Source: Streptomyces californicus
GTDB taxonomy: Bacteria > Actinomycetota > Actinomycetes > Streptomycetales > Streptomycetaceae
DNA: 64,000 nucleotides
Reading direction: 5' to 3'
Assembly (NCBI RefSeq): GCF_000717645.1
Contig: NZ_JNZZ01000004.1
Coordinates: 290,325 to 354,324 of the forward strand
The notes beneath the pieces are model-generated. The model was not told the origin of the DNA. It saw only the letters and a program-made list of their open reading frames with translations, and made no database searches. Positions within the stretch are counted from its first letter, which is position 1; each line of letters opens with the position of its first letter. A program made the position numbers and the translations under genes. Positions 57,671 through 64,000 of the stretch are shown here, one piece after another.

Positions 57671-59823
57671 GCACTCCGACGACAGAGGCTCGACAGAGCG
57701 GCGGAGCGGCGGGCCCCGACCGGGGTTCCGCCCCCGCCGCGCCCCCGGCCCCGGCGACCGACCAGGTCGCCGGGGCCGGGGGCGGCCGCTTCACCGGGGC
57801 CGCCGTCCTCGTCCTCCTCGCCGCCGCGATCGTCGTGGTCGGCCTCTGGCACCTGACGCAGGGGACCTCCGGCGCGGGCGTGTGGGACCTGATCCGGTAC
57901 GCCGGCGGGGCGCGGGAGAACGTCGACGGGGTGCCGGTCGGGGACATCGTGGCCGGTTCGCGACTGCCCCGGCTGCTCGCCGGTGTGGCGGTCGGCTTCG
58001 CCCTCGGCGCGGCCGGGGCACTGCTCCAGTCCGTCACCCGGAACGCGCTCGCCTCCCCCGACACCCTCGCGGTCACCGCCGGGTCCTACTTCACGCTGAC
58101 GTGCGTCGCCGCCTTCGGGCTCACCGTGCCGCTGTGGGCGTCCGGCGCGGTCGCCTTCGCGGGCGGGCTGCTCGCGGCGGGCCTCGTACTCGCGCTCACC
58201 GGCCGGATGGCGGGCACCTCCGGGACCCGGCTCGTGCTGGCCGGTTCGGCCATGGCGATGGCCCTGGACGCGGCGACCGCGATGCTGCTCATCCTGTTCG
58301 ACAAGAACACCACCGGCCTGTACGCCTGGGGCAGCGGCTCGCTCGCCCAGCTCAACATCGACGCCTCGACGCGCGCGATCCCGCTGATCGCCGTCGTGCT
58401 CTGCGCCGCCCTCGCGCTCTCCCGGAAGCTGGACGTGCTGGGCCTCGGCGAGGACACCGCGTCCTCCCTGGGCGTGCCGATCCGCGCGACCCGGGTGACG
58501 GCGGTCGTCTGCGCCGTCCTGCTGACCAGCACGGCGGTGACCCTGGCGGGCCCCATCGCCTTCGTCGGGCTCGGCGCCCCGGTGCTGGCCCGGCTGATCT
58601 CCGTACGCGTCCGGGCTCTGCACCGACACGCGCTGCTCGTCCCCGGCGCCGGACTGCTCGGCGCGCTGCTCGTCCTGCTCGCCGACGCGTCGCTGCGGGC
58701 GCTGCTCGGCGCGGAGGGGGCCGCCTCGGTGCCCACGGGCGTGCCGACCACGCTGCTCGGGGCCGCCGTGATCGTGGCGCTGGCGCTCCGCCTGCGCGAC
58801 TCCGGACCGGTCCGCCAACCCCCGCAGGGCCGGGCCGCGAGCCGGTCGCACCGGTCGTTCCTGCTCGTGGTGGTCGGCGCGGTGGTGCTGCTGGCCGGGG
58901 CCGTGCTCGTCGGGGTCCTCGCGGGGAGCCTCTGGCTGCGCACCGGGGACCTGGTGCTCTGGTTCCAGGGCACCGCGCCGGACCTGATCGGGCGCGCGCT
59001 CGACGATCGGATGCCCCGGGTCGCGGCGGCCGTCCTCGCGGGCGCGGCCCTCGGGCTGGCGGGCTGCTCGGTGCAGAGCGCGGTGCGCAACCCGCTGGCC
59101 GAACCCGGCGTGCTCGGCATCACCGCGGGCGCGGGACTCGGCGCGGTGGTCGTGGTGACCGCGGGCATTCCGGGCGGACAGCCGGTGATCGTCGCCGCCG
59201 CCGTCGCGACCGGCCTGGCCACGTTCGCGCTGATCGCCCTGCTGGCGTGGCGCGGCGGTTTCCTGCCCGACCGGTTCGTGCTGATCGGCATCGGCTGCGG
59301 CTACGGCCTCACCTCCGTCTCCACCTTCCTGCTGCTGCGCGCCGACCCGTGGAACACGCCGCAGATCTTCACCTGGCTCTCGGGGACGACGTACGGGCGC
59401 GCGTTCCCCGACGTCGTCCCGGTCGCGGTGGGGCTGCTGCTCGCCCTGCCGCTGCTGCTCGCCCTGCACCGGCGCCTCGATCTGCTGGCCGTGGACGAGG
59501 ACACCCCGCGCATCCTGGGCGTCAGCCCGGCGCGCACCCGGTTCGCCGCCCTCACGATCGGGGCGGTGCTCGCGGCGCTCGGCGTCATCGCGATCGGCGT
59601 CGTCGGCTTCGTCGGACTGGTCGCCCCGCATCTGGCCCGGTCCCTCGTCGGGGCCCGGCACGCCCGCGCGATCCCGGTGTCGATGCTGCTCGGCGCGGTG
59701 CTGGTCTGCGTGGCCGACACCCTGGGCCGCACGGTCGTCGCGCCCGCCCAGGTGCCGGCGGGGCTGATGGTCGCCCTGGTCGGCGCCCCGTACTTCGTCT
59801 GGCTGCTGAGGAGGTCCCGGTGA
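57667..59823 (+). CDS. fused double FecCD iron-siderophore permease
   Basis: 718-aa protein holding two complete FecCD modules. Module 1 (about residues 35-375) has GSRLPRLLAGVAVGFALGAAGALLQSVTRNALASPDTLAV and LAGPIAFVGLGAPVLARL. Module 2 (about 400-718) has DDRMPRVAAAVLAGAALGLAGCSVQSAVRNPLAEPGVLGITAGA and GFVGLVAPHLARSLVGARH. So the membrane part is a fused heterodimer, about 18-20 helices. GTG 57667 overlaps the previous stop. The last codons overlap the C39-like gene by 4 bp. Confidence 0.93.
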   Translation: MSTPTTEARQSGGAAGPDRGSAPAAPPAPATDQVAGAGGGRFTGAAVLVLLAAAIVVVGLWHLTQGTSGAGVWDLIRYAGGARENVDGVPVGDIVAGSRLPRLLAGVAVGFALGAAGALLQSVTRNALASPDTLAVTAGSYFTLTCVAAFGLTVPLWASGAVAFAGGLLAAGLVLALTGRMAGTSGTRLVLAGSAMAMALDAATAMLLILFDKNTTGLYAWGSGSLAQLNIDASTRAIPLIAVVLCAALALSRKLDVLGLGEDTASSLGVPIRATRVTAVVCAVLLTSTAVTLAGPIAFVGLGAPVLARLISVRVRALHRHALLVPGAGLLGALLVLLADASLRALLGAEGAASVPTGVPTTLLGAAVIVALALRLRDSGPVRQPPQGRAASRSHRSFLLVVVGAVVLLAGAVLVGVLAGSLWLRTGDLVLWFQGTAPDLIGRALDDRMPRVAAAVLAGAALGLAGCSVQSAVRNPLAEPGVLGITAGAGLGAVVVVTAGIPGGQPVIVAAAVATGLATFALIALLAWRGGFLPDRFVLIGIGCGYGLTSVSTFLLLRADPWNTPQIFTWLSGTTYGRAFPDVVPVAVGLLLALPLLLALHRRLDLLAVDEDTPRILGVSPARTRFAALTIGAVLAALGVIAIGVVGFVGLVAPHLARSLVGARHARAIPVSMLLGAVLVCVADTLGRTVVAPAQVPAGLMVALVGAPYFVWLLRRSR

Positions 59824-61076
59824 CGATGCCGCACCCTGTGCCGTACGCCGTCCCGTACGCCGTCGTCCCGTACGCGCCCGGAGCCGGGCCGTCCGCCTGG
59901 CCGGAGGAGCTGCGCCGGATCGCCCGTCCCGAGGTGCTGGAGCGCTGGGGCGCGGTCGACCGGACCCCGCACGCGCCCCGCCTCGTGACCGTCCCCGGGG
60001 ACGGCGGCTGGGCGGCGGCCGCCCTGGTGACCGCGCGGCCCGGCACCGCCTACGCGAAGATCGTCGACGCCGTCGGGGACGTACCGGCGGCGGCCCGCGC
60101 GGTCGTCGCGTACGCGGAGGAGCAAGGGCTCGTCCAGGTCGTGTGGGAGGGCTGGACGGTGAGCGGTGAGGACGCGGCAGCCGCCGGGTTCGCCCCGCTG
60201 CGGCCCCCGCTCCCCGGCGGGACGGACGAACCGGCCGGGCCCCGCACCGGGTATGTGCGGTGGACGGCCGGGGAGGGCGTCGCCGAACCGGCGTACTACC
60301 GGCAGAGCACCCACTTCAGCTGCGGGGCCGTCACCGCGCTCCTCGCCCAGGTGCGGGCGGGCGTGGTCCGCCCGGAGTCACTCGACCGCGAGGCGGAGCT
60401 GACGCTCTGGCGGGACGCGACCAACTTCCCCGCCTGCGAGCCCGTGGGGCTCGGGGTCGCGGTCCGCCGGCGGTGGCCGTCGTCGTCCGTGGAGGTGTTC
60501 CTCGACACGGAGGAACCGGTGCTGCTGGACCATCTGGACGGCGACGAACGGGAGTGGCGGGCCGTCCTCCAGCGGGCGTCACGCGCGGACGCGGACCGGC
60601 TCGGGGTCCCGGTGCACGGGCGGCGGCTGTCCCTGGCGAAGCTGCGGGAGGCGGTCACGGGGAGCGGGACGGCCGAGGCGCGGGAGGCTTTCGCGGGGCG
60701 GGAGGCGGCCGAGGCGCGGGAGGCTTTCGCGGGGCGGGAGGCGGCCGAGGCGCGGGAGACCGGGGCGCGGGCGGTGGCCAAGGCGCGCGAGGCGGCCGAG
60801 GCGCGGGAGGCGGTCGCGGGGCCGGGCCGGTGCCGCCATGTGCTGCTGCTGGTCTCGCTGGCGACCATGCAGGGGTTCGACGTCCCGCACTGGGTGCTGT
60901 GCCACGGGGCGGTGCCCGGCGCGGTCGTGGTGGAGGATCCGTGGTTCAACACGGCGGCGGGCGAGACCTGGGTCGACGCCCATCTGCTACCGGTGGCGGA
61001 CGCGTCGCTGGACGCGATGTCCCTGCTCAGGGGCGAGGTCCGCGTACGGGGCGCGGTACTCATCGACGCGGGCTGA
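59820..61076 (+). CDS. C39-peptidase-like protein in siderophore operon
   Basis: 418 aa. N-terminal ~150 residues resemble a GNAT-like fold (EELRRIARPEVLERWGAVD...AAALVTARPGTAYAKIVDAVGD). Then a papain-like C39-type catalytic region: Cys168 in QSTHFSCGAVTALL, His in DVPHWVLCHG and Asp in VVVEDPWF. In between (about 280-330) is an Ala/Arg/Glu repeat, AEAREAFAGREA. GTG 59820 overlaps the permease stop by 4 bp, so it is the fourth coupled gene. C39 enzymes usually mature peptides; here a role in processing a peptide siderophore after import is a guess. No signal peptide, so cytosolic. Confidence 0.85.
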   Translation: MTMPHPVPYAVPYAVVPYAPGAGPSAWPEELRRIARPEVLERWGAVDRTPHAPRLVTVPGDGGWAAAALVTARPGTAYAKIVDAVGDVPAAARAVVAYAEEQGLVQVVWEGWTVSGEDAAAAGFAPLRPPLPGGTDEPAGPRTGYVRWTAGEGVAEPAYYRQSTHFSCGAVTALLAQVRAGVVRPESLDREAELTLWRDATNFPACEPVGLGVAVRRRWPSSSVEVFLDTEEPVLLDHLDGDEREWRAVLQRASRADADRLGVPVHGRRLSLAKLREAVTGSGTAEAREAFAGREAAEAREAFAGREAAEARETGARAVAKAREAAEAREAVAGPGRCRHVLLLVSLATMQGFDVPHWVLCHGAVPGAVVVEDPWFNTAAGETWVDAHLLPVADASLDAMSLLRGEVRVRGAVLIDAG

Positions 61077-61112
61077 GGGGCGGGACGTACGGAAGCCAGG
61101 GCTCCGGGAGAA

Positions 61113-61131
61113 CGGGCTTGCGGCAGGCCGG
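61113..61131 (+). promoter_or_regulatory. possible rifampicin-associated-element-like sequence
   Basis: CGGGCTTGCGGCAGGCCGG resembles the recalled 19-bp RAE consensus GGGGCTTGCGGCAAGGCCC with a one-base deletion. It is about 725 bp upstream of the HelD gene, further than expected, so the match may be chance. Confidence 0.25.
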
Positions 61132-61188
61132 GCTTCGGCGACCTGGGCCGGTGGCCGGGCCTGACGGGAGGGTCGGCCGGTGGCCGGG

Positions 61189-61395
61189 CTACGGGAGGTC
61201 GTGGCGTCGGCCTCGGCCGGTGACGCCCGCCTCCTCCGCGTACTCGCCCAGGACGACGACGCCGAACGCCGTCGTCACGAACACCTTCACGGCGCGGAGC
61301 GCGTCCCCGACGCGGTGGGGTCGGTGGTCACCGGTCGCCGCGGTCGCGCCGTGCGCGGGGCCGGTCGTACGGGGGTTCAGGGTGGCTGTGCTCAT
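61189..61395 (-). CDS. small hypothetical protein, 68 aa
   Basis: MSTATLNPRTTGPAHGATAATGDHRPH, then ALRAVKVFVTTAFGVVVLGEYAEEAG and a basic tail. The middle helix FVTTAFGVVVLGEYAEEAGV looks like a short amphipathic/membrane-associated segment conserved in similar small Streptomyces proteins (recollection). GGAG lies 5 nt before ATG 61395. Function unknown. It lies between siderophore operon 2 and the HelD gene. Confidence 0.65.
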   Translation of the reverse strand: MSTATLNPRTTGPAHGATAATGDHRPHRVGDALRAVKVFVTTAFGVVVLGEYAEEAGVTGRGRRHDLP

Positions 61396-61855
61396 GTCTC
61401 CATGGTGCTCCCGTCACCCGTTCGGGCGCGTCGGCCCGCAGACGGAATCCGTGCGTCGCCCGGGTCGGTCCGCAGACGGAAGGCCGGGGCGCGGCGCGTA
61501 GCCCTCCGGTACCGCACGGCCCGCACGCATCCCCTACGGGTGCCCCTGACCCCTCGTCCTCCGGGCGCACCCCGGCCCGCACGCCGGTCCGCGTACCGCT
61601 CGGGCCCGGTCACCGGCCGGGAGAGCCGTATTCCGTTTCGACCGGCCCCCGCCCTGTGACTACAATCGCCGGTCTGCCCGCCTCCCGAACCGTGGTACCG
61701 GCCTTTCACCGCCGGCAGCCGGGGGAGCGCCGCCGGCCGGACGGAAACCGGCCGACACCCCCGCACATCCACCTTTCGAGCGGACCGCCGCACCGGCCTC
61801 GGCCGGCCTCAGCGCGCGGCCCGCCGTCCTGCGTTGAAGAGCCGGAGGCAGCACC
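61396..61855. promoter_or_regulatory. 460-bp region with HelD promoter
   Basis: No gene. TACAAT (61661-61666), a near-consensus -10, with TCGACC (61638-61643) 17 bp upstream, is a good vegetative promoter for the HelD gene and implies a ~185-nt leader. The rest is GC-rich without obvious hairpins. Confidence 0.6.
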
Positions 61856-63940
61856 GTGCCCGCGCACGTAGCGACAAGCGATTCCCCACCCGATCCCCAC
61901 GACCCGCTGGAGCGCGAACGCGCCCATCTCACCGCGTCGCGCGCCGCGCTGCGCGGGATGCGCGAGGACGTCCAGGCCCTCGACATCCGCGACGTCACCG
62001 CGAACTGGGTCAACGCCGCCGTGCTCCAGGCCCAGATCGACGACCGCATCAAGGCGCTCGCCGATCTCTCGCACACCCCGCTGTTCTTCGGCCGCCTCGA
62101 CTACCTGCACGCCGTCGGCGGCGACCTGGCCGAGGGGGCGGACGGCGAGCGGTTCTACATCGGCCGCCGGCACGTCCACGACGCCGCCGGCGACCCCATG
62201 GTCATCGACTGGCGCGCGCCGGTCTCCCAGCCGTACTACCAGGCGTCCCGCACCAGCCCCCAGGACGTGGGGCTGCGCCGCCGCTTCGGCTACACCGGCG
62301 GCGAGCTGACCGCGTACGAGGACGAGCACCTCACCGACCCCGCCGAGGCCGAGCAGACCAGCCGCCTCCTCCAGGCGGAGATCGAACGGCCCCGCGTCGG
62401 CCCGATGCGCGACATCGTCGCCACCATCCAGCCCGAGCAGGACGAGATCGTCCGCAGCGGACTCGGCGGCACGGTCTGCGTGCAGGGCGGGCCCGGCACC
62501 GGGAAGACCGCCGTGGGCCTGCACCGGGTGGCGTACCTGCTGTACGCGCACCGCGAGCGGCTCGCCCGCACCGGCACCCTGGTCATCGGGCCGAACCGTT
62601 CCTTCCTCCACTACATCGAACAGGTGCTGCCCGCCCTCGGGGAGTTGGAGGTCAAGCAGGCCACCGTCGACGACCTGGTGCGCACCGGCGTCGAGGTCCG
62701 GGGCGAGGACGAGGCCGCCACCGCCGTCGTCAAGGGCGACGCCCGGATGGCCGAGGTGCTGCGGCGGGCGATCCGCTCCCATGTGACCGCCCCCGTCGAA
62801 CCCGTCGTCGTGGTGCGCGGCTCCCGGCGCTGGCGGGTGCCCGCGTACGAGGTCCAGGAGATGGTCGACGAGCTGCTGGCCCGGGACATGCGGTACGGGG
62901 CCGCGCACGAGGCGCTGCCGCAGCGGATCGCGCACGCCGTCCTCGTACGGATGGAGGAGGCCGGGGAGGCCCCCGACGACCGGGTGCAGAACGCGGTGGC
63001 GCGGAACCCGGCGGTGAAGGCGGCCGTGAAGGCGATCTGGCCCGCCGTGGACCCGGCCAAGCTGGTGCTGCGGCTGCTGTCCGACGCGGAGTTCCTGGCC
63101 GCGCACGCGGACGGGCTGCTGAGCGAGGAGGAGCAGAAGCGGCTCCTGTGGGCGAAGCCGGCCCGCAGCGTGAAGTCGGCGAAGTGGTCGGCGGCGGACG
63201 CGGTGCTGATCGACGAGGCGAACGACCTGGTCGCCCGTACGCACTCGCTCGGCCATGTCGTCCTCGACGAGGCGCAGGACCTGTCGCCCATGCAGTACCG
63301 GGCGGTGGGGCGGCGGTGTTCGACCGGTTCCGCCACCGTCCTCGGCGACCTGGCGCAGGGGACGACGCCGTGGTCCACGGAGAGCTGGGGCGAGGCGCTG
63401 TTCCACCTGGACAAGGGGGACGCGGTGGTCGAGGAACTGACGGCCGGCTTCCGCGTGCCGCGCGAGGTCATCGCGTACGCCTCCCGGCTGCTGCCCGCGA
63501 TCTCGCCGGGGCTCGCGGCGGTGGAGTCGGTGCGTGAGTCGCCCGGTTCGCTGGTCGTACGGGAGGCGCCGGGCGGCGCGGACGGGCTGGACGCGGCCGT
63601 GGTCGCCGCCTGCGAGGAGTCGCTGCGGCACGAGGGGTCGATCGGGCTGATCGCCGCCGACGCCCGGATTCCGGTGCTGGGCGCGGCGCTGGCGGCGGCG
63701 GGGCACGCGTATCTGTCGCCGGGCGAGGAGACGACTGCCGAGTCCCGGCTGACGCTGGTGCCGGCGTCGCTGGCCAAGGGGCTGGAGTACGACTACGTGG
63801 TGCTGGACGAGCCGGCGGCCGTGGTCGACAGCGAACCGGACGAGCGGACCGGGCTGCGACGGCTGTACGTGGCGCTGACCCGTGCGGTGTCGGGGCTGAC
63901 GGTGCTGCACGCGGCGCCGCTGCCGGACGCGCTGGGGTAG
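61856..63940 (+). CDS. HelD-like RNA polymerase-associated ATPase / UvrD-like helicase
   Basis: 694-aa SF1 ATPase of the HelD/HelR group. The N-terminal coiled-coil arm (ERERAHLTASRAALRGMREDVQALDIRDVTANWVNAAVLQAQIDDRIKAL) and FFGRLDY...RFYIGRRHVHDAAGDPMVIDWRAPVSQPYYQAS are HelD signatures. Walker A GGPGTGKTA (211-219), DEAQD (471-475) and late QGTTPWSTESWGEA, then LYVALTRAVSGLTVLH motif VI. HelD removes stalled or drug-bound RNA polymerase; actinobacterial HelR confers rifampicin tolerance. GTG 61856 follows GGAGG at about 8 nt. The full-length gene is within the window. Confidence 0.93.
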   Translation: MPAHVATSDSPPDPHDPLERERAHLTASRAALRGMREDVQALDIRDVTANWVNAAVLQAQIDDRIKALADLSHTPLFFGRLDYLHAVGGDLAEGADGERFYIGRRHVHDAAGDPMVIDWRAPVSQPYYQASRTSPQDVGLRRRFGYTGGELTAYEDEHLTDPAEAEQTSRLLQAEIERPRVGPMRDIVATIQPEQDEIVRSGLGGTVCVQGGPGTGKTAVGLHRVAYLLYAHRERLARTGTLVIGPNRSFLHYIEQVLPALGELEVKQATVDDLVRTGVEVRGEDEAATAVVKGDARMAEVLRRAIRSHVTAPVEPVVVVRGSRRWRVPAYEVQEMVDELLARDMRYGAAHEALPQRIAHAVLVRMEEAGEAPDDRVQNAVARNPAVKAAVKAIWPAVDPAKLVLRLLSDAEFLAAHADGLLSEEEQKRLLWAKPARSVKSAKWSAADAVLIDEANDLVARTHSLGHVVLDEAQDLSPMQYRAVGRRCSTGSATVLGDLAQGTTPWSTESWGEALFHLDKGDAVVEELTAGFRVPREVIAYASRLLPAISPGLAAVESVRESPGSLVVREAPGGADGLDAAVVAACEESLRHEGSIGLIAADARIPVLGAALAAAGHAYLSPGEETTAESRLTLVPASLAKGLEYDYVVLDEPAAVVDSEPDERTGLRRLYVALTRAVSGLTVLHAAPLPDALG

Positions 63941-64000
63941 GACCGCCGCGTCGGGGCGGGGCGTGGGGCTCCATGGGCCCGGGGCTCGGGGGCCCTGGGC

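Noticed and set aside
57511..59661. 716-residue minus-strand frame over the fused permease
   Set aside because: Shadow of the permease, low-complexity Gln/Arg/Gly content, no start signal.
63941..64000. Gene starting after HelD
   Set aside because: Only 60 bp remain and no start with a ribosome site is visible.

Overview
The window is high-GC actinobacterial chromosome, almost certainly Streptomyces. It has dense GC-rich coding with frequent GTG starts, many secreted and membrane proteins, TetR, MarR and AraC regulators, a futalosine (menaquinone) pathway pair, DUF3027, DUF2771, DUF2530 and DUF5133 proteins, two siderophore-type ABC uptake operons and a HelD-like ATPase. No rRNA, tRNA, CRISPR array, integrase or transposase was seen. 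Names come from reading motifs; no database search was possible.

Layout. 0-7 kb: small unknown proteins, an O-methyltransferase, a VOC protein, a prolyl aminopeptidase, a visibly AT-richer patch (about 3.5-4.6 kb) with two small orphan genes, then a PH-like membrane protein, CsbD, a DUF5133 protein and a degenerate anti-sigma-type ATPase. 6.8-10.6 kb: a lipid/envelope cluster (PAP2-diacylglycerol kinase fusion, YihY/BrkB protein, second PAP2 phosphatase). 11-20 kb: aldo/keto reductase, TetR with divergent amidase, Uma2 nuclease, MFS exporter with MarR regulator, a ribbon-helix-helix-like protein with a 30-bp tandem repeat, and an AzgA-type purine permease. 20-31 kb: DUF2530, a P-type ATPase, a secreted protein, a 1069-residue sacsin-like GHKL protein, DUF3027 and MFS. 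31-37 kb: a DUF2771 lipoprotein, mqnB-mqnD, a cold-shock protein, TetR with divergent saccharopine-dehydrogenase-like oxidoreductase, and a HAD hydrolase. 37.6-41.8 kb: siderophore ABC operon 1 behind an iron box. 42-45 kb: alpha/beta hydrolase with divergent TetR across a near-perfect palindromic operator, and a membrane protein. 45.4-54.1 kb: a helicase-associated/WYL-like protein, an AAA ATPase plus RloB (TOPRIM) pair preceded by a perfect 28-bp hairpin, a DUF2071 protein, a Pro/Gly-rich membrane protein and an XPB-type helicase. 54.2-61.1 kb: an AraC regulator, an iron box and siderophore operon 2 (ATPase, binding protein, fused double permease, C39-peptidase-like protein). 61.9-63.9 kb: HelD-like ATPase.

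Working together. Two uptake systems, each with a DmdR/IdeR-like iron box, point to iron-controlled import of hydroxamate-type siderophores. Three divergent TetR-target pairs each have a visible palindromic operator. Several housekeeping-type genes have a TANNNT hexamer 6-7 nt before the start codon and a weak or absent Shine-Dalgarno sequence, suggesting leaderless mRNAs. The best candidate for an under-described system is the RloA/RloB-like (AbiL- or PARIS-type) pair at 47.9-49.9 kb with its 28-bp hairpin leader.
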